Below are positions 22,154-33,025 of a stretch of DNA of 50,000 nucleotides, in pieces. The notes below the pieces were generated by a model, which had not been told where the DNA came from, made no database searches, and worked only from the letters and a program-made list of their open reading frames with translations. Source of the stretch: Glandiceps talaboti (taxonomy: Eukaryota > Hemichordata > Enteropneusta > Spengelidae); assembly GCF_964340395.1 (NCBI RefSeq), contig NC_135553.1, positions 24,469,449-24,519,448 on the forward strand. The letters run 5' to 3'. The translations under genes were made by a program, and so were the position numbers. Every line of letters starts with the position of its first letter. Within the stretch, counting starts at the first letter, position 1.

Positions 22154-25100
22154 CACATGTTCGTTATATTACAAAAAATCCACAATATTAGACGTTCCCA
22201 TCTTCCTGGTAATTGGCCTCAATTCCAAAAGCCATCGGGCCATAACAAATATGACATGAGTTTTTATCCAAAATGACTGTTTGAATCAACAACAATTTAA
22301 TGTGCAAAATTAAAGATTGTTGTCTATTTCATTTTTTATTCCTGATCAGTAGTCTCCGTCAATCATCAGTTTTGAAATAAAGGGCTGTCAAGCATACCTG
22401 TCTTTAGCTATACGATCCAGCAATGGTTCCAGCCAGCCCTTAGCACATTCACAATGCGAATCAAGAAAGGTTAAAACCGGGGCTCTGGCCAACTCAGCAC
22501 CTTTTAGACGAGCACCAATCAATCCACGTCTTTCCTTGGCGTGATGTAGACGTACAGGGACTGGTAGAGTTGAAATGTAATCTTCGAGTGGCCGACCGAG
22601 ATATTCTGTAAAAATCAAATAGGGATAACAAATAATTATAAATGTGACCATTCACGAACTTGACATTTCAGCGGTCCAACTGATATACAAAATATATGTG
22701 GAAGAGTATTAAAGGGAATTGTGGGTGGCATGAAACGCTATAGCTATAGACCTCCAGTCGGGAATATCCCCAATCAGGATAACGTTATTTTGTATATTCC
22801 GATGGGGATAAGCCTTTAAACTACTTGACCGACGTACATGGCACACGTGCACGTGGAAACAGGTATGCAAACTTTCTCCTCTCAAAGACCTACAAAATAT
22901 CCCGTGGTGGGGTGGGGTGAGGGGGGGGGCATAGGTTGTTCATGGCAATTTTCCATTACACACGTTTGAAGAGTAATTTATCTGTAAAGATTGTACCAGT
23001 TTATCCTAATTATCCCGACCGGGATAATTAGTCCGATCGGGAGATATTCCTGACTGCTGTAAAGTGCATTCCTGGTGATAATTCATTGAGCCAAATAATC
23101 CCGATTTCATTCATGTACATCCAATCGGCTGGGATCGCGTAAACCTCTCCGGAGATAAAATATTTACAACTTTGGCAAGTGCCGCAAGCATTGAAGAAGT
23201 ATTAGATTTGGTATAGTATGAGTAGGAAGTGGGACGACCTCGGTATTGCAAACGGTTTAAAGAAATGCCTATATAACCAGTGGGCCTGGAACTATAGAGC
23301 GGCTATTAGACTGCCAAGTACAAAATAGTAGTACATACATTCGCCACAAGTGCCCTGGCTATGGGTAAACCGAACATTATCACCGACAGTTGGACTTGGA
23401 AAAAACATAAACTATGATGTTTACCCTGAATAACTTGAAATACACAATCTCCTTTGCGAGGAGTAATGAATGTAATTCTGGGTTCAAAGGGTGATAAATA
23501 TCTCCTCTCCCTCTGGAAGACGTATCAGACACACTTAAATAAAGTCGGGGTTTGATTCAAAAAGCTGCTGTTCTGACCCATGACATTCTATTTGGATCTA
23601 AACATTCGATTGTTTGTGAAGGATGACACCTCGAGTGTTAACCACCCCAAACACTCCCCAGAGTTTAAATCCACCATCCACCCCAACCTCCCTGACAGAT
23701 AGGATCAGCGGTCTGCGTAAACCTAAACCCTGCCCGAAAGCGCGGATTAAACCTAAACCTCCCCCCGAGTTCCGATTAACCCTAATCCTCCATTGACTTT
23801 GGATCAACCAAATCTACTCCTCGAGTTAATTGGGAACCCCACTTTGTAAATTCCAGGAATACTACATGTGATAAAATCCCATTTATTTCTGTATTCCGGC
23901 TACTTTGTGTATCACAACATATAAAGCTTACGGTGTTTCTACGACAATCAGGTATCATTTGGCTAAGAAGAAGTAACACTAAATGCACCATGTATGGGGA
24001 AGTCATGTGTAGTAGAAGTAGGAAAATCGCCTATTTACTAAGATATTTGTTCCATTGACAAATAAATATAAAATGAAATGAAACTCGACAATTACGGCAT
24101 TTGAAAGGATGGTGGAAGTTATTATTTGATTATAATAAAGAAGTCGACCTGACGTAACGTGTATGTGTGCACGGCAGTGATATATTTAGGTCAAGATGAT
24201 AAAGATGTAAAGATGATAAAGTCAAGCTTTCAAAGGTTTAACATAGTGTAAACACAGTGTTTCTACATCAAAGAAGAGGCACAGTTATACATGAAACACA
24301 ATTTACTAAAGTAACCTGCAATTCTCTTTGATGAACTGTAGTATAGTATTTCAAACCAAAATTGGTTTCTCTAAAACAATACTCACTAAATGGTATCCTT
24401 CTAAAATCATCTTTACAGTAAATTACGACACTTAAATTGTTTTCAAGTCACCGTCATAAAGTATTATCCTCTTTACGACAACTCTAACAGCCTACTTTGC
24501 GTTAAACTGCTACATCTTTTACGGCAATGCTACTTCACATTACAGTACTGTCCTCTTTACGGCAACACTAGTTCACATTACACCACTGTACTTCATCACT
24601 ACTTCACATTACACAACTGTAATTCATCACTACTTCACATTACACAACTGTCCTCTTCACAGCATCACTACTTCACGGACACTTCTGGCATGCGAAAAGT
24701 GTTCAATCAGTTATCGCCATTGTATTTGTTATAGACTGATCGTTCAACTCCAAACAATTTGCCACGACTTACCTTTAGTACTGGCATCATCAATAAGAAT
24801 AACTTCTTCTAAGAGATGTCGTGGCGATCTGTAAATAACACTATGTACTGTCCTCACAAGAACACTCCAAGCCTCGTTATGATATACTATGATAACACTT
24901 GTTTTAGGTAAGTCACGTGAATAGGTCTTCTTAAGGCACCTGGAGATAAGCGAATAGCACACAATGAAATGGTACAATCCTTGGTGTCACCATAGACCCT
25001 CGTGGGTGTAGGGTCTCTGGTGTCACTCACTTCACCCCCATTTGTGACAAGCAAAATGGCGCCTTCTCTGCGAAGTACATACTTCGGAGAAGATACCCGT

Positions 25101-25677
25101 TAGACAATGCTCATGACTTAATACAGTCATGTTAAATTCAAAGTTTTAAAAATTTGCAAAGTGAAAATAATTTTGCGTTGCACCATATATCCTACAAGAA
25201 AGTGTAGGGTCTCTGGTTGCACATATAAATTGGTCTACAACAGAGAACCCCCCCCCCCCCCATCCCTATTACTTTTCGTATCATCCGACCTGACATCTGT
25301 TTGATCACGTGGTACCCTATTTTGTGTAAGTTTGCTGAAACGTAACACGTGTTTATGGTCACATTGTTCAATTACTTTCCAATTTTAATAGTATCGATTT
25401 CTATACGTAGAACCCACAAAAAATATATCGATGCAACAAATATGTGTAAAACAGTTGGGTAAATACATCATGTCATTGGTGTGTTTCTGTTATCAGCAGA
25501 TCAGATGTATCTGTCGCAAGAATCTCTGTCTGGGCGATGTTGCCCCCTCCTCCCCCTAAATCATTTGGCAAATCACCACTTCCCGGTTAGTATAGACAAC
25601 CTTGAATGTAAATGTACGTATCATGCACTAGTCTGGTCCTATCATGTGCATTCAGGAGTAGTGTTATGTTTACAAAA

Positions 25678-25776
<99 letters not shown>

Positions 25777-26040
25777 CATACATACATACATACATACATA
25801 CATACATACATACATACATACATACATACATACATACATAACAAACAAACAAATACTGACAAACATCAACAACAGAGTTATTACTAATCAGTGTAAACAA
25901 TATTTATAAACACCAAGAAGTGGTACAATTGTGACCATTTCACATACAGGAAAACATAAGTAGTTCTTGATATATAGAAATATTGTTGACACTGATATGT
26001 AATTTCTCTGTTGTTGATGTTTGCCAGTGTTTATTTTCTT

Positions 26041-26125
<85 letters not shown>

Positions 26126-29100
26126 TTGTTTGTTTGTTTGTTTGTTTGTTTTCGTAAACATAACTAACTAAGACTGAGCGCCATGTGATCCTATACGCGT
26201 TACGATCATCTCCACGTCAGAAAGAGATCGTGGGTAAGAACGACTACATGTAAAGTAACTAGATAAATCATACACTTCAACCGTAGACATGGGTGCAACT
26301 GTACATTAAAGTACCACAATAATGATAGATTTTGCGTTTAATTTTTTATACTAGTTCAACAGTAACAGTAGACCTCGGAAGTGAGTATTCGACAAGAGTT
26401 TAAAATGGGTCGGTCACTTTAATACACTGCAAACGATAATTGGAGTCACACTAGAACCCACTTTATACAAAACCCCATGAACATATTCTAGACAACTGTG
26501 GAACCGTCTAACACATGTTGATGTAATTACAATGTGATTCGATACCTTGAAACTGTTAAATAAGGCATAAAGCCATCCACGTGTTAAACTTGTTTGATTA
26601 CCGCTGGTTTTTCTAATGCAAAATACGACTGTGGCAAGCCAGCTACCAGCAAACTTAAATAGACACAGACTAAAACAGTATTGACACAAACTATTACATG
26701 ATGTGATTACACTCACGATAGGGCAGTTTTTTTGTGAAGTCACGCCACATTCAACTTCATTTCCAGCTTCTAGTGTTTACACTATTTTCATTACGGCCTG
26801 AGGGTGATTATATATGAACAAAGCATCGCTATCACCTACTGTCACCTACATGTACTTGTGTCATCTACCACATCGAACTATAGTTTTCGCTGGTATCTAT
26901 CTTAGTTTAACGGAGAGCTGGCGTTGCACAGTCATAATCACAGCAATACGAACCCTTTTGGTCGATAATCTGGTAAAGTTCTGTCATTTGACATTCTGTT
27001 ACTTATCATCAAATTGAAATAGTTGACTTTAAACATTTTTTCCATCTCTTCCTCTTCACCTTTGGCGACTGTGGCAGCTTTCCCCATTTCACCAGGACCC
27101 TCAGGTATCCGTGTTGGTTCAGCTGTAAGTCAACAATGTTCGTATTGTTAGCTCAGACTTCCGGGTTAAAGGGGAACAAATGCGATGTTGATTTTATCCT
27201 TTCATAGTATTTCTGTATGCTAATAGAAGATCTAGAAAAGTAATTTTCACCTAGCCTGCATCGATGAAATAGAGTTTTAAAAAGTCATCTAATGTGGCTT
27301 TGAAGAGTCCCGTTGTACACTGGGGCAAGGCATATGGGGGGGGGGGGTAGCGCCACTGGCATTGTAGCACAACTGTACAGTTTATGAGGTTTTCTTAAAA
27401 TGTTTATATACATACGGGCATTATTTTCGTTGTTGGGTCAATTATATCAATTTTTAAATTATCCACTTGCCTAACAATCCATGTTGTTATTTATGCAATT
27501 TATATCACTAGTTCAGTGTTGTTATGGGTGTGGTCTTGTTGCTAGGCATACACTTTTTGGATGTTTAACCACTTGCCTAACCATCCCTATTTTTGTCTTT
27601 GTAATATTGAGCACCATTTTGCTGTTGTTATGGGCGTGGTCTTGTTGCTAGGTATATATGTCCATTTTTGGAATGTTTAATCACCCTCCCCTCCTAAAAA
27701 TAGATGCATGGAAACAACAGCACGAAAATGATACTCCCGAAAACAACTTGAAGCAGAACTAACAAGTCTTCCTAGAACTTAGAAGACACGTTCCCCATAA
27801 AATGCATTACTTCTATATGACTGAATGGAAATCAAGTAGAAGTCAAAGGTTGTTGTTATACAAGAAAACTTGCACGTCATTATATGGGGTTACACACTTG
27901 AATGGAGTCTCTATGTACTGTATTATTGTTTTTGAGTTATGCTGTAATATAGTTTATTACTACAAATATGGCTGTCATTCAGTAAATGTGATATGAGCAC
28001 CAAAATAATGCTTGTGTATAGTATTTCTTTTCGATATTACTTGTAAACAGGATTTTAAAGAAATTGACAAATGTCAATACTACAGTGTGTCTGTGATAGG
28101 AATTGGCTTGATTTTGATAATTGACCCTGAAGGTCAAGGACAAGGTCAAAGGTCTCAAAGATAGCTTGCATCTGATAATATGGGGTAGACACTTGAACGG
28201 AGTCTTGCTGTATTAAAGTTTTTGAGATATGCAGTAAATATTGATTTTTAACTACAAACATGGCTGCCAGTCTGCAAAAGTGATATGAGCACCAAAAATA
28301 ATGCTTGTGTATAGTTCTTTTCTTCAATAGTACTTGTAGTAAACATGCTTTTAAAAGTATTTAATACTACAATGTGTCTGTAATAGGAAGAAATTGGCTT
28401 GATTTTGATAATTGGCCCTGAAGGTCAAGGTCAAAGGTTTCAAAAGATATATTGCATCTGATAATATGGGGTAGACACTTGAATGGAGTATCTATGCATT
28501 ACAGTTATGCAGTAAATATTGATTTTTAACTACAAATATGCCCCCCCCCCATTCAGTTAAATTTGCATATATCAAAAAACAAAGTGACGTGCATATGTCC
28601 CATATGGTGTCACATTTGTGGCAGGTTTGAAAGAAATCGGATACAGTATGGCTGAGAAATGACGTAATATACGGACTGACGGACGGAACCCATTGTACTG
28701 GTTCCCCCAAGGGAGTGGGGAGACTAAAAATACACAAAGAATGAAACCACCATTTTCACATTTGTGAGAAAAGCCATACAATGTTGCCTTCAGGAAATGA
28801 AAGTAATATCGTCTTAAACCCTTTCACTGGTAGTCATGTGACTATTTGATCTATGCACCATCTGTACATAGTATTAAACACAGATTTTTTTCAGACTTTT
28901 TGTCTGGGAATTATAAAAAAAAACAACATTACGTCGGGTTACGAAACACGTTGACCGGTCGACCATTCACTGACCACCATGAACATTCATCTCATCTCTC
29001 AGAACACTAGTCTGTATGAGTAAACTAATAAATTTCACGACTTCAATAAATGCACATTCTTGGCGGGTACTTTTAACATATTAAAATTAGAAATCCTTTT

Positions 29101-29864
29101 CAAGCTTGGTGACTCTTAAAACTGGTATAGTGTAGCGATTTCAAAACCATTCCAGTTGTATTGCAGACATATCAGCTGTGGACATATCATGAATGGTCCT
29201 AGTACATTTTGTATTGTTAGCCATTTTCAGAACATTCACAATACACCATCACCAATATGTCACGTTCACGGAAAACAAACCCAATTTCCTGGTTTCCATG
29301 TTAATACTGTGTTACAATGTTTTGTGACGCAAATATTTTGTACTAAGACAATTCACGAATTGTATCGAAGCTGACGAGTGACTATATAAAGCTGGTGATA
29401 TGTAGTTGATACTACCACTGCCATATTACCAATCATCCGTATACGTGTCTGTTTCCCTTCTGTCATAATTTTATTCACCCTGAAAAGAACTTACGACGGT
29501 TTATCGTTTGAACTTTTAGCCGGTGTACACTGAAACATGTAACTATTAAAACACATTTCCTTGAGAAAATATTTGATATCAGACAGACATATAGTGACCC
29601 ATGCCACACCAAGATTTCAAATCAACCGACCATGTGGTAAAATCGCACGTCATGGTTTTGTATGGGGAAGATTTTCATAGAATCATCTTTATAAATATAT
29701 TATTTTGATTTGATTTGATGACCGTGGTCAATTAAGTATATGTCGAGAAAAAGATATATTTTATAACGGAATTCTTAATGTACTAATTTCTTCGTTTTTT
29801 GCTAGACGAAATATGATCATTCATATATTGACCCTGCATAATACATGTTATGAGACAGCATACA

Positions 29865-29935
<71 letters not shown>

Positions 29936-30023
29936 ATAACATACATATATACCGGTACATATACGTGTACATACATGCATGCATGCATGCATGCATCCAT
30001 CCATCCATCCATCCATATATCCA

Positions 30024-30057
<34 letters not shown>

Positions 30058-30062
30058 CATAC

Positions 30063-30119
<57 letters not shown>

Positions 30120-30146
30120 GGCAGACAGGCAGGCAGGCAGGCAGGC

Positions 30147-30243
<97 letters not shown>

Positions 30244-30532
30244 GTGGACTTTGATCCATGGATGTATGTATGTTGAACCTACCCCTGATGAAATCTTGGA
30301 GTTGTTGTGATTTCTTTGCAGCTATCGTATGTGGAGAGTTGTGTGTCTTCTCTGGCATAAGCACATCTCTGTTTTTCCAGTGTGGATGAGAGTTTTGGAA
30401 TGGTGTATCGTCCACATTAAATATTTGTTCAGCATTAGGGGTATTTACTATTAGACGTAAATTAAGAGTTACACTAAGTACCATAGCCGTTGTTATCAAA
30501 ATGATATACACAGATCTGCCACGTATTGCCAT
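16786..30532 (-). CDS. GALNT: Polypeptide N-acetylgalactosaminyltransferase (ppGalNAc-T), gene B, 10 coding exons, about 613 aa
   Basis: Same role as gene A: initiates mucin-type O-glycosylation in the Golgi. Exons, minus strand: 30532-30283, 27122-26954, 24939-24773, 22605-22398, 21778-21605, 21139-21022, 20116-19796, 19058-18918, 18385-18251, 16944-16786. They total 1842 nt (614 codons), every join in frame. Start chosen at 30532 (context AACATGG); an in-frame stop lies upstream. Signal anchor about residues 8-29 ([13 protein letters not shown] core). Catalytic motifs: GPGEMGK in the stem-proximal exon, DSH 244-246, SPTMAGG, WGGEN, and the metal-ligand His 380 in CSHVGH. All three lectin repeats keep CLD: C478-L-D, C532-L-D, C573-L-D, with QEW and QQW. 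Oddities: the stem exon is 22 codons shorter than in gene A, the usual GLIRAR reads GLIGAR (Gly226), and the exon 2 donor is a weak GTTCGT. Product class is certain; isoform assignment is not. Confidence 0.92.
16945..18250. other. Gene B intron 9
   Basis: 1.3 kb between lectin beta and gamma exons, donor GTAAGT, acceptor CTACAG. Holds a 7 x 20-bp minisatellite. A plus-strand frame at 17862-18119 has no known domain. Confidence 0.8.
16981..17120. repeat. Minisatellite, seven 20-bp units
   Basis: Seven head-to-tail copies with consensus ACAAATATGTGACGAGACTT. Variation is confined to ATGTGT/ATATTT/ATATGT at unit positions 5-10, one GAAACTT in the fourth unit, and a last base change in the seventh. 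No spacers, so not a CRISPR array. Confidence 0.95.
18386..18917. other. Gene B intron 8
   Basis: 532 bp, more than half of it tetranucleotide repeat. The repeat ends about 26 bp from the exon 8 donor (GTAAAA). Confidence 0.8.
18591..18891. repeat. (GTCT)n(GTAT)n compound microsatellite
   Basis: TGTC units to about 18622, then TGTA units broken by several GT-only stretches, to 18891. Confidence 0.97.
19059..19795. other. Gene B intron 7
   Basis: AT-rich; nothing recognised apart from the splice borders (donor GTAAGC, acceptor TTTTAG on the minus strand). Confidence 0.75.
20117..21021. other. Gene B intron 6
   Basis: Contains copy 1 of the MITE-like family described separately. No gene seen. 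Confidence 0.75.
20512..20840. mobile_element. MITE-like element, copy 1
   Basis: The right end (TTTGTGTCTATCTTAGTTTG around 20800-20824) is the inverted form of the left end of copy 2 (26640-26923). Blocks such as TTACACTCAC, CACATTCAAC and TATCACCTAC recur in the same order in both. The left terminus here is partly deleted. A perfect 14-bp stem, 7-nt loop hairpin sits inside (20699-20733). Confidence 0.6.
21140..21604. other. Gene B intron 5, with a hairpin
   Basis: 465 bp. Arms 21312-21341 and 21355-21384 pair with about 3 mismatches in 30, loop 13 nt. Weaker pairing extends outward, so this may be the core of a small foldback element. Confidence 0.7.
21779..22397. other. Gene B intron 4
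   Basis: Holds a (GACA)10 block at 22114-22153; otherwise nothing recognised. Confidence 0.75.
22606..24772. other. Gene B intron 3
   Basis: 2.2 kb. Contains a terminal-inverted-repeat element (22755-23056) and an irregular 31-37-bp tandem repeat near 24531-24676 (units around TACTTCACATTACACAACTG). No gene seen. Confidence 0.75.
22755..23056. mobile_element. Small element with about 21-bp terminal inverted repeats
   Basis: The left end CAGTCGGGAATATCCCCAATC is matched in inverted form by 23035-23056 with a few differences. A near-perfect inner palindrome (TAATTATCCC / GGGATAATTA) lies beside the right end. About 300 bp, no coding frame. Confidence 0.55.
25663..26164. mobile_element. Nested palindromic element with internal microsatellites, 502 bp
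   Basis: Outer 17-bp inverted repeats: 25663-25679 and 26148-26164 match 16 of 17 (GTTATGTTTACAAAAAC). Inside these lie microsatellites: CA, TA then CATA on the left (25682-25840), TCTG then TTTG on the right (26041-26150). Inside those, about 60-bp inverted arms (25849-25908 and 25977-26037) share CAAACATCAACAACAGAG. The centre is a 68-bp spacer. Confidence 0.75.
26640..26923. mobile_element. MITE-like element, copy 2
   Basis: Imperfect terminal inverted repeats: the left end AGCTACCAGCAAACTTAAAT is mirrored around 26890-26923. The interior is colinear with 20512-20840. No coding capacity, so it would depend on a transposase elsewhere. Confidence 0.6.
27464..27690. repeat. Two-copy tandem repeat, period about 107 bp
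   Basis: ACTTGCCTAACAATCC (27464) and ACTTGCCTAACCATCC (27571) start two units. Each carries a TGTTATGGG(C/T)GTGGTCTTGTTG-type block. The same block appears at 49010-49160, so it is a dispersed family. Confidence 0.7.
27874..28560. repeat. Tandem repeat, period about 300 bp, about 2.3 copies
   Basis: Three successive starts of TATGGGGT...ACACTTGAA(T/C)GGAGT (near 27882, 28179 and 28467), each followed by ACTACAAA(T/C)ATG. The first two units also share GAGCACCAAAA, TAATGCTTGTGTATAG and a GGTCAAGG-rich block. The third unit is cut short at a C run. Confidence 0.75.
29866..30240. repeat. Compound microsatellite (CA, CATG, CATC, CATA, GACA/GGCA, CA)
   Basis: 375 bp of successive simple-repeat blocks starting 43 bp from the gene B exon 1 donor. 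The open frames over it, including an apparent extension of exon 1, are repeat read-through. Confidence 0.97.
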
Positions 30533-31437
30533 GTTACTGTTAGGTTTAGCAGTCGAGTTGTAAGGTGTCACACGGTACCGTTCTCACTCTCAAATCACCC
30601 CTTCTCTCTCGTTCAACGACTTACAAAGCTTGGCAAGGCAATCCGACGCAAATTTTGACAAAATACTTGGCACAATATCAACGGAAGTTCTGCTCTCTTT
30701 CTCCCAAAGCAACACGAACGTCTAGATATTTCCAACGTCACAGTATCGCTCACGTTTAGAAGATATCCGTCTTCGATCTCTCAGCCGCTATCACAATCTG
30801 AAATAAACGAGTAGGTCGATGTGAATATTTTATACACTTAGAAAACTGTGCAATATTGGTCGTCACCTCTTTTCATTATCACGTCTAATATATCCATAAA
30901 GGATGTGTGATTTTCGTCCCGAAATAATATCGGAATGAAGTGAAAACAGTTGGGTGGTTCAAACATCAGCGCAAATAACCCAAATGCTGACGTAGCACTG
31001 AGATTGTACACATCGCCTCCGGGCAAGTTAAATTTGCCATAGTAACAGCTGGAGTGTTCCACGTGTTACTTTCTTCTAAATCTCCATTTGGTGTAAACAG
31101 ACAGCGTTCAGGTTTAGTTCTATTGTTAACTACATAACCTATACACACACATTTGTTTACACTTTTGAAACATCGATTTGTCGTTTCCGTCAATACATAT
31201 ATGAGTTGACACCGGGTCGTGTCTGACAATCAATGATGTGTCTATTAGCGGGGAAAATATTTTAATTCAATAAAATATATCGTACATGACGCCTTCCAAT
31301 GTAGAAATCAAATTCTGAAATCTTCTGTATGTGATAACTTAGGCTTGTTATACATCACCATGGCAACAGTTAACCGAATTATGATTTAAGATTGAGAGTT
31401 GTTGCTGGATTTTTTCTGCATAATTTAATCTGTGCAC

Positions 31438-31438
<1 letters not shown>

Positions 31439-31468
<30 letters not shown>

Positions 31469-31716
31469 TGTATGTACGTATGTATGGATGGATGGATGGA
31501 TGGATGGATGGATGGATGGATGGATGGATGGATGTATGTATGTATGTATGTATGTATGTATGTATGTATGTATGTATGTATGTATGTATGTATGTATGTA
31601 TGTATGTATGTATGTATGTATGTATGTACTAGTATGTATGTATGTATGTATGTATGTATGTATGTATGTATGTATGTATGTATGTATGTATGTATGTATG
31701 TATGTATGTATGTATG
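31439..31716. repeat. (TGTA)n with an internal (TGGA)n block
   Basis: GGAT units at about 31485-31532 interrupt TGTA/TATG units running to 31716. Confidence 0.97.
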
Positions 31717-32926
31717 AATGTTGAGTTATACAATTTGGCTTTGAAATGTAATTGACACTTTCTGGTTGAGGCGAGATCAATACTTCAATGTATGATAAAA
31801 AAACTAAATACTTTTACTTTGGTTGTGAGGGGGGGGGGGTTGAGCCATTTTAGTTCTCATCCTACCAAAATGATCTAAGTTGTAATGGATCTGTTTTCCA
31901 CCTAAATACAACTATTTAGAAAAAAATGTCGTCATGGAAGAATTTTCACCTCAGTAAATGAGTGACACTAAAGAGTAAAGTTTCAACAAAAGAACTATTT
32001 TTACCAGTTTTGCATTCATAGCACTACATACTACTACATACTGATTTGAAATTGATTGTGCTGTCTAAAACAATTTGCAATTTAGACAAATTTAGTTAGA
32101 AGGGGGTGGGGGTCTGAGGCATAACTAAAAGAACCAAGTTTTTATCATAAAATATTTGTTGGACCACGCACGAATTTGTAGTGTAAGCATATGGGGCATA
32201 ATACTTTTACGTAATGGAGATAACACGGAAACTCGCAAATTTCTTCCGTCTTCAAATTCGAATATTACCGCTCAATTTTATCTTAGACAACTGATGTTGA
32301 TTCGCTAGGATTAGGATTAGGGTTAGCATATACCCTCCACCCCTCCTGGGTGGAGGGTCTATGGGGTTAGTAAGCCTATACATGCGCCTGACAGTGAGAA
32401 TTAAGTCACTGTAAACGTGAATGTTAATCTAATTTCCATCGAAACCGAGGACTTTATTAAAATAGCAAATACGCATATACATGTAAGTGTATCTCAGACA
32501 ATGGTGGTATTGAAAGGGGGATATTGTTGTTGTAATGACGCCCTCTACCTCACAAAATGTCTTGGTCGGCGGGTCAAGGGTCATGAGATTATATATATCG
32601 CCTGGTCCTTCAATCCAGAGCGTTGTTTACACAGCCCTCTGTGATGTTGGCAATCCATGAACTGAATTAAACACATAATTATGTTGCCCCGACCTAGATG
32701 TGGGTATGAGAGTTGTTGATGTAGGAATCGAAATTCGATCAAAACGTAAATGTGTTCTATAATTACCAACAGCTCTCCTGCTGCCAGTGCTGACATTGGA
32801 TAATACATTCACAAAGATATTATATTGTAATAACACAATCAAATAAGTTCAGAAGAAGAAAAACACCATAATCTATTAGTGAATATACCATAATGTGACA
32901 ATACAATATGTTTATGTAGTCATTAA

Positions 32927-32931
32927 AATAT

Positions 32932-33024
<93 letters not shown>
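32927..33024. repeat. (TA)n microsatellite
   Basis: About 45 TA units after two CATA-like starts. Confidence 0.97.

Positions 33025-33025
<1 letters not shown>

Larger units (their letters stand above)
24940..26953. other. Gene B intron 2
   Basis: 2.0 kb filled with mobile DNA: a pair of short hairpins (24984-25222), the foldback-microsatellite element (25663-26164) and MITE-like copy 2 (26640-26923), which ends about 30 bp from the exon 2 donor. Confidence 0.75.
27123..30282. other. Gene B intron 1
   Basis: 3.2 kb between the signal-anchor exon and the stem exon. Contains a 107-bp-period repeat (27464-27690), a roughly 300-bp-period repeat (27874-28560) and a large compound microsatellite beside the donor (29866-30240). 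No exon found in between. Confidence 0.75.

Noticed and set aside
29783-30571. 262-codon frame that starts before gene B exon 1 and runs through the microsatellite
   Set aside because: It begins at a GTG, and everything after 30283 is repeat read-through past a GT donor. Splicing to the stem exon keeps frame and gives a normal enzyme.
32310-32326. Telomere-like AGGATTAGGATTAGGGTTAG
   Set aside because: Only about three degenerate units; too short to claim an interstitial telomeric array.
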